From NCBI RefSeq assembly GCF_000621165.1, contig NZ_JHZA01000017.1, forward strand, positions 1-64,000: 64,000 nucleotides of DNA, read 5' to 3'. Under the pieces are notes generated by a model. That model saw only the letters and a program-made list of their open reading frames with translations, did no database searches and was not told the DNA's origin. Numbering within the stretch: position 1 is the stretch's first letter; each line of letters starts with the position of its first letter. This document shows positions 33,136 to 42,232 of the stretch, piece by piece. Made by a program: the position numbers and the translations under genes. The stretch comes from Enterovibrio calviensis DSM 14347 (GTDB taxonomy: Bacteria; Pseudomonadota; Gammaproteobacteria; Enterobacterales; Vibrionaceae).

Positions 33136-34449
33136 GTGAACACAAGTAGCGGAATACGTCTAAATAAATTCATCAGTGATTCTGGTTTTTGCTCGCGTCG
33201 CGAAGCAGACAAATTCATTGAGCAGCAAAAAGTCACCATCAACGGTATTGTCCCTGAGCTTGGCACGAAAGTGTTGCCGGGCGATGAAGTCATGGTGAAC
33301 AACAAACGCATCGATAAAGTGCCTGAAAGCAAAGCCGATCGCGTTTACATTGCTTACAACAAGCCAATCGGTATTACCTGTACGACGGCGCGAAATGTGC
33401 GCGGAAATATTGTGGAAGCGATTGGCCACCCAAAACGTATTTTCCCTATCGGACGTTTAGATAAGCCCTCGGAAGGTTTGATCTTCCTGACGAGTGATGG
33501 CGATATCGTGAACAAGATTCTTCGTGCGGGCAACAACCACGAGAAAGAATACCTTGTAACCGTGGATCGCCCAATCACACCGAAGTTTGTTGAGTTGATG
33601 TCAAACGGCATTCCAATCCTCGACACGGTAACCAAACCTTGTGTGGTAGAAAGACAAAGTAAATTTGTTTTCAAAATCATTCTAACGCAGGGTTTGAACC
33701 GCCAAATTCGCCGCATGTGTGAATATTTAGGGTTTGAAGTGACCAAGCTTAAGCGTATTCGCATCATGAATGTGCGCTTGGGAACATTGAAGCTGGGCGA
33801 ATGGCGTGAACTGACCGCAGAAGAAATGGACGAGATTAATACCGCTGTTGTTGATTCAAAAAGCACCTTTGAACCTGATGCTGCGTTTTCTGAGGAAGGC
33901 ATTGGCAACGGCGATGTAAAAAGTGCAGCTAGCGAAGCGGCAAAACAGAACTTGAGTTCCGGCAAAATTTCATTCGCAAAGCCGAAGCCTGCTGCTCGCA
34001 GCGGTCGTGGCGACAAACGTTCATTCTCGAAAGATGGCGCGCGACAGGGTGGTCAGCGTAATGACGGTGGGCGCACAAACAGCTCACGTCCGGGCTCTTC
34101 TCGCCAAGATGGGCCTCGCCAAGACCGCGATCGCTCAGGTGGCGAGCGTTCAGGCGACGCACGTCGTGATGGTCGCCGCGACGGTCGTAGAGATGACAAC
34201 CGTAACGACAAACCGAAGCGTGACAACGCGAGAAATGACGGAAGATCGCGTAACGAAGACGCGCGTCCGAGTGGTTCTGGCCGTGATGATTCTCATAAGC
34301 AGCGTCCTCGCCCGAGTGGTCGCCCACAGAATGATCGTTCACGTAATGATGGCTCTCGAAATGATAGTTCTCGTAAAGACGGCTCTCGCAAAGACGGCAA
34401 TCGCAGCGGTGGTGCTCCGAATGGCCGCAAGCCAAAGGATCGCCGTTAA
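33136..34449 (+). CDS. rluF: 23S rRNA pseudouridine synthase RluF with long Arg/Asp-rich tail
   Basis: 437 residues from GTG 33136; E. coli RluF has 290. The S4-type domain occupies 1-60 (RLNKFISDSGFCSRREADKFI), the synthase domain 75-235 with the catalytic Asp in GRLDKPSEGLIFLTSDG (~109). Residues 236-437 form an unstructured tail rich in R, D, G, S and N with repeated units like RNDGSR and RKDGSR. RluF makes pseudouridine 2604 in 23S rRNA; the tail may bind RNA. Ends at a strong terminator. Confidence 0.9.
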   Translation: MNTSSGIRLNKFISDSGFCSRREADKFIEQQKVTINGIVPELGTKVLPGDEVMVNNKRIDKVPESKADRVYIAYNKPIGITCTTARNVRGNIVEAIGHPKRIFPIGRLDKPSEGLIFLTSDGDIVNKILRAGNNHEKEYLVTVDRPITPKFVELMSNGIPILDTVTKPCVVERQSKFVFKIILTQGLNRQIRRMCEYLGFEVTKLKRIRIMNVRLGTLKLGEWRELTAEEMDEINTAVVDSKSTFEPDAAFSEEGIGNGDVKSAASEAAKQNLSSGKISFAKPKPAARSGRGDKRSFSKDGARQGGQRNDGGRTNSSRPGSSRQDGPRQDRDRSGGERSGDARRDGRRDGRRDDNRNDKPKRDNARNDGRSRNEDARPSGSGRDDSHKQRPRPSGRPQNDRSRNDGSRNDSSRKDGSRKDGNRSGGAPNGRKPKDRR

Positions 34450-34479
34450 AGAGACGTTGAGCAGATAAGTTCAGTACTG

Positions 34480-34510
34480 AAAAAGGAGTGACGATGTCAC
34501 TCCTTTTTTT
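34480..34510 (+). terminator. Rho-independent terminator of rluF
   Basis: AAAAAGGAGTGAC-GAT-GTCACTCCTTTTTTTT, a ten-pair stem, 31 bases past the stop. Confidence 0.9.
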
Positions 34511-34743
34511 TGGGCGAAAACCCTTACCTACATCCTAAAACGGGTTACGGTTACAGGCCGTCTTAAAAGCAACAATGAACAATGTGCCTCTGAGAAGAAA
34601 ACAAATAGTTGAGGAGTGAGGGCACTGTTTTGATGGCGGTATTGAAGCAGAACGTGCTTCGTAGAACAAAAAACGGGGAAGGCAATGTGGGGTGTCGAGA
34701 GTATGCATCCTTGCATTCTCTCTGATGTGTTTGGTCGCGAGCG

Positions 34744-35274
34744 CTAAAAGGGACTCTCTTTGTTCAGCTCATTGCAGATTTCTACAATGGCCAGAGAAAG
34801 CCCAGACACAATCATCTGCTGCTGACGTTTAAGCTGAAGTTGGTAGAACTCCAAGTCAATGTCATCATCGGGTTGTGTCTCATCTAATTTCACCATTCCC
34901 ATTTTCTCAGATAAGTGAAGCTTCTTAATGGCATTGAGAATGAACGGATGGGTGAACGTGTACTCCTCACCATCGCTGTTGAGTTGATTACGCAACTTAA
35001 TAATATCATTGATGTCTTGGTAGGCTGCGTCTGGCAGCACGCCCAATCCATAAAGTAGTTTTAAGCGCACAGAAAGATCGCCGAGCGGACCAGTGCTATC
35101 TAGTAAAGGGCCGACGACGGATGTCACCGCAAAATCATCTTTGCGAAAAATCCGTTGTACCAAGGAATCGATAGCATCATTAAAGACCTCGACAGAGGCA
35201 ATAAAAAAGCCGCGCACAGACAGTGCACTATTCAGCCTCTCTAAAATTTGAGTTTCATCTATTGGTGCGACCAT
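34744..35274 (-). CDS. mtlR: Mannitol operon repressor MtlR
   Basis: 176 residues from ATG 35274; a TTG at 35376, inside mtlD, would add 34 Lys/Arg/Pro-rich residues. Core signature VQRIFRKDDFAVTSVVGPLLDSTGPLGDLSVRLKLLYGLGV matches MtlR. The protein has no HTH; it limits expression of the mannitol genes. Last gene of the mtlA-mtlD-mtlR operon, as in other vibrios. Confidence 0.9.
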   Translation of the reverse strand: MVAPIDETQILERLNSALSVRGFFIASVEVFNDAIDSLVQRIFRKDDFAVTSVVGPLLDSTGPLGDLSVRLKLLYGLGVLPDAAYQDINDIIKLRNQLNSDGEEYTFTHPFILNAIKKLHLSEKMGMVKLDETQPDDDIDLEFYQLQLKRQQQMIVSGLSLAIVEICNELNKESPF

Positions 35275-35301
35275 TCTCGGTTCGGTGTTCTTCCTTGGTA
35301 T

Positions 35302-35319
35302 CGGGAGCTTTCGCTCCCG
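35302..35319 (-). promoter_or_regulatory. Hairpin between mtlD and mtlR
   Basis: CGGGAGC-TTTC-GCTCCCG, seven GC-rich pairs in the 76-base gap. No T run follows on the minus strand, so it may stabilise or process the mRNA, lowering mtlR relative to mtlD. Confidence 0.55.
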
Positions 35320-35350
35320 TTTGTCATTGTCCGGACTTGGACGTTTGACG

Positions 35351-36499
35351 CTATAGCTGGTGGTAGATTGACTCAATGCTTTGCGCCTCTTTGCTCGTTT
35401 CTTCTAGGCCACAATAATGCGCAAGCGTTTTGACTACACCGTGTTCTTGCAAATAAGTTTGAAGCTCTACAGCTTGCGGATCTGAGCTATTGGTGTATTT
35501 CAATGCAGCTGCAATGCCCTTCAATAGCGCTTGATTGTCCGTGCTGTATTCCATTGTACCGAGTAACGGCCTGATTAATCTATCGTTAGGGCCTAATTTT
35601 CTGATGGGCTCACGACCAACTCGTCCAACTTCGTCAACAAGGAAGGGATTTGCAAAGCGCTCGATGATTTTATCGATGTAGGCATAGTGCTTATCGCGAT
35701 CAAATCCATACCGTTGAATAAGGACTTCGCCGCTCTCCATCATAGCTTGTGTCACTTCTGTGCGAATGACCGCGTCACTGATGGATTCACGAATGGTACT
35801 GTAACCAGAAAGGCAACCAAGGTATGCCGTAATACAATGCCCAGTGTTCAACGTGAACAACTTGCGCTCGACATACGCCATAAGGTTACTGGTACGCTCC
35901 ATGCCGATAATCGCAGGTATCTCACCTTTGAACTGTTGGTCATCAACAATCCATTCGCTAAAGCTCTCAACCGTGACTTCAAGTGGGTCGTCGTTCGCCG
36001 CATCCATCGGGGGAACGATACGGTCTACGGCAGAATCGACGAACCCAACGTACTCTTCAGCTTTCGCTTGTTCTTCTTCGCTCAAATGCAGGTAAACCTC
36101 AGTTTTTAGGTGAGTGCTACCACGCACCATGTTCTCGCAAGCAATGATGTTTAGCGGAGATTCATTGCCATCGGTAAAGCGCTTCTTTAAGCCTTCGGCA
36201 ATGGTGCGAGCAATCTTGTCGAGGACATTTGCGCCTACGGCTGTGGTCACCATGTCAGTGGTTGCAATGCGGTCTATCACATCTGAACTCATCGAGTTAA
36301 CCGCTGAAATGTGGCTAACTGACTCAATTTTGCTTTCAGTGCCTACCACGCGCACGTTGTATTTCTGTTCATGGCTTAATTGATCAATGAGTGGTTCATT
36401 GACATCGGCAAACGTGACGGCGACGTTCGAATCGGCAAGTAGTTTACCGATAAAGCCGCGTCCAATGTTGCCAGCACCAAAATGTACTGCTTTTTTCAT
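35351..36499 (-). CDS. mtlD: Mannitol-1-phosphate 5-dehydrogenase
   Basis: 382 residues, exactly the usual length, from ATG 36499 (KKAVHFGAGNIGRGFIGKLL, the NAD-binding start). Contains VDSAVDRIVPP and the later GRVGREPIRKLGPNDRLI. Oxidises mannitol-1-phosphate from the PTS to fructose-6-phosphate. Directly follows mtlA by 73 bases. Confidence 0.96.
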   Translation of the reverse strand: MKKAVHFGAGNIGRGFIGKLLADSNVAVTFADVNEPLIDQLSHEQKYNVRVVGTESKIESVSHISAVNSMSSDVIDRIATTDMVTTAVGANVLDKIARTIAEGLKKRFTDGNESPLNIIACENMVRGSTHLKTEVYLHLSEEEQAKAEEYVGFVDSAVDRIVPPMDAANDDPLEVTVESFSEWIVDDQQFKGEIPAIIGMERTSNLMAYVERKLFTLNTGHCITAYLGCLSGYSTIRESISDAVIRTEVTQAMMESGEVLIQRYGFDRDKHYAYIDKIIERFANPFLVDEVGRVGREPIRKLGPNDRLIRPLLGTMEYSTDNQALLKGIAAALKYTNSSDPQAVELQTYLQEHGVVKTLAHYCGLEETSKEAQSIESIYHQL

Positions 36500-36572
36500 T
36501 GTTATTACCTCACCAACATCTTGTTCTAAATGAGAAGCCAGCAATTGCTGGCTTCATTTGGTTCTACTGGCC

Positions 36573-38522
36573 TTATGCAGCCTCAGAAGCCGATAGAATT
36601 TCCAGAACTTCGTTTACGCTGCTCGTTGAAGCGAGACGTTCGATAGCATCAGGGTCATCTAACGCGTTGGTGATTGCGGTAATAACTTGGATGTGTTCGT
36701 CGTTTTTCGCCGCGATGCCAATAACGAGTCTTGCAACATCGTCTTCGTCATCAGTGAACTGAACACCTGCCGGGTATTGGCAAATAACGATACCGGTTTT
36801 CTTCACCTTATCTTTCGCTTCAATCGTGCCGTGCGGCACGGCGATTGATTCGCCAAGGTAGGTAGAAACCAGCTTCTCGCGTTCGAACATTGCGTCCACA
36901 TACTCTGGCTCAACGTAACCCAGTTCAACCAAACGCTCGCCCGCAAAGCGAATCGCTTCTTCTTTGCTATCAGCGCGAAGCGCTAAATGGACGTTTTGTT
37001 TCTCTAGTTGGAACGCTGGCACTGGCTCTGGTTGCAGTGTTGGTTCATTCGCCGCGAGTAGAGGTTTTTTGATGTACTCAGCATCATTTGCCGCCTTTGG
37101 GCCTTGGGCCGCCAGCAGTTGCGTCACCAAGTTGTTGTAAACGTCACCGTCGAGGAAGTTCTTCAACGAAATGTGGTGTGCGTGTTCTGCATGTTTACGA
37201 GCACGGTCAGTCAAATCTGAGTGCGTGATAACCACGTCAACATCTGCAGGCAGATTGTTGATGGCGACGTTGGTAACAGAGATTTCGAGGCCGGCTTCAG
37301 CAACTTTCTTACGGAGCAGACCTGCGCCCATGGCACTGGAGCCCATACCCGCATCACATGCGACGATAATGCTTTTCACATCAGCCATGTTCACGTTGCC
37401 GCTCGATTTTTGAGCAACTGCTGCGCCTTTAGACGTCGCTTTCATGTCCTTCATTTGTGATGTGGCTTTGTTGAGTGCGTCCTCATCACCGTCTTCATCA
37501 GTCTCACCCTGTGCTTTCAGCAATACGGAGGCAACAAAGAAAGAAACGGCGGTAGAAGCGGCAACAGAAAGCAGCACACCAACCAGTGAACTCTTAGGCG
37601 TCATCAACAGAATCGCGAAGATAGAACCTGGCGATGCAGGTGATACTAGGCCAGCGTTGAAGACGGTCAGAATGAACACACCTGTCATACCGCCAGCAAT
37701 CGCAGCAATAAGAAGACGTGGGTTCATCAATACGTATGGGAAGTAGATTTCGTGGATACCACCGAAGATCTGAATGATAGATGCGCCGCCAGCGGTTTGT
37801 TTCGCCATGCCTTTACCGAAGAACATGTAAGCCAGAAGAATACCAAGACCTGGGCCTGGGTTTGCTTCAATCAGGAAGAAGATAGACTTACCCGTTTCCG
37901 CAGCTTGCTGAATACCCAACGGGGAGAAGATACCGTGGTTAATCGCATTGTTGAGGAACAGAATCTTCGCTGGCTCTACAAGAATGGAAGTCAGAGGGAG
38001 GAGATTAGCTTCTACAAGGAAGTTAACGCCAGAAGCCAGCATGTCAGAAACGACTTTAACAAATGGACCAATCAGGAAGAATGCGACAATCGCACACAAC
38101 ATACCGATGATGCCGGATGAGAAGTTGTTAACCAACATCTCAAAGCCGCTTTTGACTTTGCCTTCCATTTTCTTATCGAATGTTTTGATTGCTAGGCCGC
38201 CCATAGGACCAACAATCATCGCGCCCATAAACATAGGGATGTCTGAACCAACGATAACGCCCATCGTGGTGACTGCACCTACTACAGCGCCTCGATCGCC
38301 ACCAACCAACTTACCACCGGTATAACCGATAAGAAGAGGGAGTAGGTAGGTGATCATTGGGCCAACCATTGCGGCCAATGTTTCGTTAGGCCACCAACCG
38401 GTTGGGATGAAAAGTGCAGTGATTATGCCCCACGCGATAAATGCGCCAATGTTAGGCATAACCATATTTGAGAGAAACCGACCAAAATTTTGTACTTTGA
38501 TCTTCACATCTGGTGATATCAT
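36573..38522 (-). CDS. mtlA: PTS mannitol transporter subunit IICBA
   Basis: 649 residues. The IIC membrane domain spans ~1-345 (NMVMPNIGAFIAWGIITALF at the start), IIB ~378-470 with the phosphorylated Cys in ACDAGMGSSAMGAG, and IIA ~500-649 with the active His in AVPHGTIEAKD. Imports and phosphorylates mannitol. The ~590-base upstream region holds two CRP-like sites and a possible antisense RNA. Confidence 0.97.
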   Translation of the reverse strand: MISPDVKIKVQNFGRFLSNMVMPNIGAFIAWGIITALFIPTGWWPNETLAAMVGPMITYLLPLLIGYTGGKLVGGDRGAVVGAVTTMGVIVGSDIPMFMGAMIVGPMGGLAIKTFDKKMEGKVKSGFEMLVNNFSSGIIGMLCAIVAFFLIGPFVKVVSDMLASGVNFLVEANLLPLTSILVEPAKILFLNNAINHGIFSPLGIQQAAETGKSIFFLIEANPGPGLGILLAYMFFGKGMAKQTAGGASIIQIFGGIHEIYFPYVLMNPRLLIAAIAGGMTGVFILTVFNAGLVSPASPGSIFAILLMTPKSSLVGVLLSVAASTAVSFFVASVLLKAQGETDEDGDEDALNKATSQMKDMKATSKGAAVAQKSSGNVNMADVKSIIVACDAGMGSSAMGAGLLRKKVAEAGLEISVTNVAINNLPADVDVVITHSDLTDRARKHAEHAHHISLKNFLDGDVYNNLVTQLLAAQGPKAANDAEYIKKPLLAANEPTLQPEPVPAFQLEKQNVHLALRADSKEEAIRFAGERLVELGYVEPEYVDAMFEREKLVSTYLGESIAVPHGTIEAKDKVKKTGIVICQYPAGVQFTDDEDDVARLVIGIAAKNDEHIQVITAITNALDDPDAIERLASTSSVNEVLEILSASEAA

Positions 38523-38529
38523 AAATGTT

Positions 38530-38646
38530 ACCCGTTTGAAGTTTCTTTAAATTGTGTAAAGCGGTTCGCCAAAACCGCTGGTTTGTTTGTCGTCAACATC
38601 AAATTACCACACAAACGCTTAAAGACGCCGATGACGGGTTTTTTTT
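38530..38646 (+). ncRNA. Candidate MtlS-like antisense small RNA
   Basis: In V. cholerae a ~120-nt RNA, MtlS, is encoded opposite the mtlA 5' untranslated region and represses mtlA. The same place here has, on the plus strand, the hairpin AGCGGTT-N6-AACCGCT (38560-38579) and a T8 tract at 38639-38646, giving a ~117-base span. No homology search could be run, and the terminator stem is weak (CCG-ATGA-CGG), so this is positional inference. Confidence 0.4.
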
Positions 38647-38814
38647 GATCAATGTCACGTTATTTACTCCGTACCCTCCGAAAAAAGTGAGACCTCTCTC
38701 GCATTTGATGTGTAATTTTATTCCAAATTAAAAATTAACAAAAAGTCAACATTTGGGCGGGGATTTAAAGATGACTCTTGTCACAGTTTTAGCTTCTCTC
38801 CGAGTGATATTTAT

Positions 38815-38830
38815 TGTGACAAATATCACT
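38815..38830. promoter_or_regulatory. CRP-like site upstream of mtlA
   Basis: TGTGA-CAAATA-TCACT matches the CRP consensus except for the last base. Fits catabolite control of mtlA or of the divergent DUF5062 gene. Confidence 0.6.
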
Positions 38831-38865
38831 AAAATGAATGTTTCATGTCTTTATTAGAAAATTAA

Positions 38866-38881
38866 AGTGATCTATATCACT
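38866..38881. promoter_or_regulatory. Second CRP-like site
   Basis: AGTGAT-CTAT-ATCACT, symmetric, with the GTGA-N6-TCAC core, 51 bases from the first site (about five helical turns). Confidence 0.55.
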
Positions 38882-39109
38882 ATTTATTTGTTAATTTTCT
38901 TAATCAATAAAGCGATGACTCTCTCTAAAAGCCGTTTTGTAGTTTTTTGACATTATGTTAACGACCACTTCCGATGTCATCAGCCAGTTGCGACCCATCA
39001 TTTCCTATTCCCTAATCGTTATTACTTAGATGCACACCTCTCTTGAGTCTGTTTGAGTATAGTTATGTCTCTGATATGCTGGTTCGAGGAATTACGCTGG
39101 AGTGAAAGA

Positions 39110-39373
39110 ATGAAAAAAATTAAGCACGAGGCTCAGTTACTGAAAAAGGCGCTAAGCATTGGCGAACAGTACGCCAAAACAAGGGGGTACATTACCTTCG
39201 ATGAGGGGACGTCTAATAAGATAAAAATTGAATGCATCTACCGCCTGTTGGTGGATGATAAAGTGATTGTTCCCCTTGCGTCTGATAAAGAAGATGGCCC
39301 AAACATGAAGCACAAGTTGGTGCTTTGGATTCAAAAACAGCTCCCCGAAGGTCATCCACTTCTCCTTGATTGA
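39110..39373 (+). CDS. DUF5062 family protein
   Basis: 87 residues from ATG 39110, 6 bases after GGAGTG; a longer frame upstream lacks this. Starts KKIKHEAQLLKKALSIGEQYAKTRGY, the pattern I associate with DUF5062, a small family in vibrios. Function unknown. Diverges from the mtl operon. Confidence 0.72.
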   Translation: MKKIKHEAQLLKKALSIGEQYAKTRGYITFDEGTSNKIKIECIYRLLVDDKVIVPLASDKEDGPNMKHKLVLWIQKQLPEGHPLLLD

Positions 39374-39432
39374 TAAACCAAAGGCGTGATCTCACGTAGA
39401 CCGACTGCGTAACCAACATGAGAGTTCTGAAC

Positions 39433-39897
39433 ATGAAAAAGACAGCACTTATCTATGGCGCAATGGGACTGGTCCCATTTATAGCTTTCGGCGTTTTGCT
39501 GCCCATATGGCCGACTGACTGGCAGGGCGCTTTGATCCATACCTTCTTGAGTTATAGCGCGGTGATTCTGGCGTTTCTTTCTGGTGCGGTATGGGGAATG
39601 ACGATCAGTGGAGCAAAACCAGATAAACCCACAAATGGTCTCACCGTGGGGATTGTTTTCTCCTTGGTGGCGGTCGGTGCATTGCTGATGCCTTATCCCT
39701 ATTCCCTCTACTTACTGATCGCTTCTTTTGTGGTGTTGTTTGCGTTGGAAGTCGGACTGATGTTTAAGGGGATATATCCGTTTTGGTACACATTAATGCG
39801 CGCTGTGCTAACCGCCGTTGTGGTGGTTTGTCATGTGTTCCTGCTTTACTGGTTGGAAGGTAATGGTATGAGTGGATTGCCTGTCCAGACGGTCTAA
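39433..39897 (+). CDS. DUF3429 family membrane protein
   Basis: 154 residues from ATG 39433 (ATG 39418 is an alternative). Five hydrophobic segments cover nearly the whole chain; SYSAVILAFLSGAVWGM in the first half is typical of DUF3429. Function unknown. Ends 55 bases before a terminator. Confidence 0.78.
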   Translation: MKKTALIYGAMGLVPFIAFGVLLPIWPTDWQGALIHTFLSYSAVILAFLSGAVWGMTISGAKPDKPTNGLTVGIVFSLVAVGALLMPYPYSLYLLIASFVVLFALEVGLMFKGIYPFWYTLMRAVLTAVVVVCHVFLLYWLEGNGMSGLPVQTV

Positions 39898-39951
39898 TAC
39901 CAATCTGATTAAATATGGGCCGGAAACAGGCGGCATAGAACAAGAAACAGT

Positions 39952-39977
39952 AAAAAAGCGCCCTTGGGCGCTTTTTT
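39952..39977. terminator. Bidirectional rho-independent terminator
   Basis: AAAAAAGCGCCC-TT-GGGCGCTTTTTT between converging genes. Confidence 0.9.
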
Positions 39978-39988
39978 AATTGTGATTG

Positions 39989-40258
39989 TTAGTCTTCTAA
40001 ATCATCTTGCCATGGCATTTCTGGCAGCATATCCAAATGCTCTTGGTAGCGCTTAAGGTTGAATTCACCGCCACCTTTTGCCACATCATAGACTTCGACC
40101 ATTAACGCACACGCAATGTATTCAATGGCTTCTTCTTGTGAAGAACCTGTCATACGAAGACGCATCAATGTTTCTTTTACTTTTTTCGGATGATTGTCGT
40201 TGAGCTGGTTTTCAACGATCTCTAAAAGATGTTCGCTGGTGAGGATATCGTCGTCATT
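39989..40258 (-). CDS. Small acidic helical protein, unknown function
   Basis: 89 residues from ATG 40258, with AAGG ten bases upstream. Acidic and helical, with no membrane segment or cysteine pair. The text NHPKKVKETLMRLRMTGSSQEEAIEYIACAL suggests a conserved small cytosolic family, but I cannot name it. Single gene sharing a terminator with the converging DUF3429 gene. Confidence 0.6.
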   Translation of the reverse strand, partial: NDDDILTSEHLLEIVENQLNDNHPKKVKETLMRLRMTGSSQEEAIEYIACALMVEVYDVAKGGGEFNLKRYQEHLDMLPEMPWQDDLED

Positions 40259-40538
40259 CATGAATTTTCGCCTTGCGCTCGCTGTGAGTATTTTTGCTGC
40301 TGTATGGTACGGCAAAAAGAAGGCTTATCGCTACCGAGACAATACATTTTTTACTCTTTCACCTGACCTTTTGTTTAAGTAGATACCAAGGTTGCGCCGA
40401 AAACCCTTCGCCAAGTGATATTTAAAGACAAAACTGGACCAAAAAAGCAACGAACGGCCGATGTGTCGATTCTTTGCTTGGTTTGCTCAGGGTTACCTGA
40501 GACAATTCAGAGGTAATTTTTATATCAGACGGCTTAAT

Positions 40539-40778
40539 ATGAAACTTTTAGTTCGCAACCTAGCGCGCACCATGACTGAACATGAACTTCGTGTTCTTTT
40601 CTCTGCACACGGTTCAGTGGGAGAATGTACGCTTGTTCTAGACCAAGAGACGGGTCTATCGAAAGGATTTGCGTTTGTTGAAATGCCAAATGAAGATGAA
40701 GCAAAAGCAGCGATTGCTAGCCTGAATCTCAGCGATGTTGCGAAGAGCAAGATCCGCGTAAAGAAAGCTGATCGTTAA
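40539..40778 (+). CDS. RRM-type RNA-binding protein
   Basis: 79 residues from ATG 40539; a longer upstream frame has no relation to the family. RNP-2 is LLVRNLA (3-9) and RNP-1 is KGFAFVEM (~43-50), so it is a single RRM. Bacterial members are often cold-induced RNA chaperones. The ~155 bases before it may be a long leader. Ends at a strong terminator. Confidence 0.88.
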   Translation: MKLLVRNLARTMTEHELRVLFSAHGSVGECTLVLDQETGLSKGFAFVEMPNEDEAKAAIASLNLSDVAKSKIRVKKADR

Positions 40779-40800
40779 TTCAGCCTTTCTCTAAAACCTC

Positions 40801-40833
40801 AAAAGCCAGCCCGATGTCGGGCTGGCTTTTTTG
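40801..40833. terminator. Bidirectional rho-independent terminator
   Basis: AAAAGCCAGCCCGA-TG-TCGGGCTGGCTTTTTT, 23 bases after the RRM gene stop and 28 before the msrB stop. Confidence 0.92.
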
Positions 40834-40861
40834 TTATTACGCCTTTGTTGGCACAGGCTTG

Positions 40862-41305
40862 TTAGTCTTCTTTGTTCATCGCGATAGCATTAATGCAGTA
40901 GCGAAGTCTGGTGGGCTCGGGGCCGTCAGGGAAAACATGTCCAAGGTGTGCGTCGCACACATTGCACGTGACTTCAATCCGCGTCATGCCATGTGAGATA
41001 TCCATGGTATATGCCACGACATTTTCCTCGAGTGGCGCAGTGAAAGAAGGCCAGCCAGTGCCAGAATCGAACTTCTCTTGGGCATCGAAAAGGCGAGTGT
41101 TGCAACATGCACAGGCGTAAATGCCGGGCTGGAAAATCCCGCACATTTCCGAGCTAAATGGTCGTTCTGTGCCGTGCTTACGCGTGACATAGAATTGTTC
41201 TTCGCTTAGCTCGGCCTGCCATTCCACTTCTGTTTTTTCAACCCGACGTGGAGGGGTAGGGTTACCATGTTTCGCTGTGGTTAATACAGACTCCCAGTTA
41301 AGCAT
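40862..41305 (-). CDS. msrB: Peptide-methionine (R)-S-oxide reductase
   Basis: 147 residues. Zinc-site cysteines in YACACCN (~60) and VTCNVCDAH (~108), substrate motif SGTGWPSF (~77) and the catalytic Cys in LRYCINAIAM near the C-terminus. Repairs methionine-R-sulfoxide in proteins; cytosolic (no signal peptide). AAGGTG lies six bases before the ATG. Confidence 0.95.
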   Translation of the reverse strand: MLNWESVLTTAKHGNPTPPRRVEKTEVEWQAELSEEQFYVTRKHGTERPFSSEMCGIFQPGIYACACCNTRLFDAQEKFDSGTGWPSFTAPLEENVVAYTMDISHGMTRIEVTCNVCDAHLGHVFPDGPEPTRLRYCINAIAMNKED

Positions 41306-41447
41306 TGTGTCACCTTCCTATCTATTGATATTGATAACCCACAATTGTGATTTCACATATGTGGTGAATGAAAAGACCGTCGAGGTTCATTGTTTATTTC
41401 ATTGCAATGTGATCTCGGTACGTGGTGATTTGTACTAAGGTTGAACG

Positions 41448-42107
41448 ATGGCGCATTATCTTCGTTCATTCACCCGACAGTTGTTTTCCTTGTCCGTGCT
41501 TCGCTCGTGGCTGGTCTTGTTGGTTGTGGCAGCAGGAGGATGCTCGTCCTCAAACTCTACGACAGATACGTTGATGGATTTCTCTCAGATCAAAGATGAT
41601 GAGGTTGTTCTTGTCGGTCGTATCTCTGTGCTCCCTGCCGTTATTGGTGCTTCGCTGAAAAAAGAAACCGATACCTTCATGCCATTTGATGGTGAGCGAG
41701 TGCTCGTTTGGGTAGATGCTAATGTCTCCGACTCCCTGAATAAAGCACGAGAATTATCCACATCGGACAGTCAACTTGGACTGTTGGCTGACTGGAACGT
41801 CCCGTTTTATATTGCGATTCCCAAGCAAACCCATGTTTTGACGGGGTTAGAGCGCGCACTGCGTGAAGAGGGCGATTTACGTTATGTGACCTTGGCACTT
41901 CCAGAGTGGTTCACCGTATTAGTGCGTGTTGATGACCAAACTGTCTACATTGGTAATCTACGCGTATATGTCGATGAATTTGATGAGGTTGTTGCGGTTG
42001 AAGTCGTTGATGAATCGGAGCACGCACGCCAGCGTGTTAGCCAGAGATTCGGGGAACACGTTCGGTTCCGCGTGTCGCTGCTTGCACTGTCCCACCATTT
42101 GCAATAG
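41448..42107 (+). CDS. Putative lipoprotein, unknown function
   Basis: 219 residues. Basic N-terminus, hydrophobic stretch, then the lipobox-like VVAAGGC (Cys ~32) followed by a Ser/Thr-rich linker, so probably anchored in a membrane facing the periplasm. The mature part has beta-like strands (VLVRVDDQTVYIGNLRVYVDEF) and no recognised domain. Lies just before the TGGCT repeat. Confidence 0.65.
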   Translation: MAHYLRSFTRQLFSLSVLRSWLVLLVVAAGGCSSSNSTTDTLMDFSQIKDDEVVLVGRISVLPAVIGASLKKETDTFMPFDGERVLVWVDANVSDSLNKARELSTSDSQLGLLADWNVPFYIAIPKQTHVLTGLERALREEGDLRYVTLALPEWFTVLVRVDDQTVYIGNLRVYVDEFDEVVAVEVVDESEHARQRVSQRFGEHVRFRVSLLALSHHLQ

Positions 42108-42150
42108 CGCCACTCTTTCCACGCTATGGCGGTGTGCTGACACAATTTCT

Positions 42151-42204
42151 TGGCTTGGCTTGGCTTGGCTTGGCTTGGCTTGGCTTGGCTTGGCTTGGCT
42201 TGGC
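42151..42204. repeat. (TGGCT)n pentanucleotide microsatellite
   Basis: Ten perfect units of TGGCT plus TGGC, without a mismatch, in the 125-base gap between two converging genes. It starts 44 bases past the lipoprotein stop and ends 28 bases before the foldase stop. No gene crosses it. Such tracts change length by slippage. Confidence 0.97.
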
Positions 42205-42232
42205 GACACACCCGCGTAAGTTATCTCGCAGA

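Noticed and set aside
33929-34468. Long frames in other frames and on the minus strand over the RluF tail
   Set aside because: They result from the repetitive Arg/Asp codons and have no start signals.
41926-42219. Frames with LGLAW repeats over the TGGCT tract
   Set aside because: Microsatellite artefact; open in several frames on both strands.
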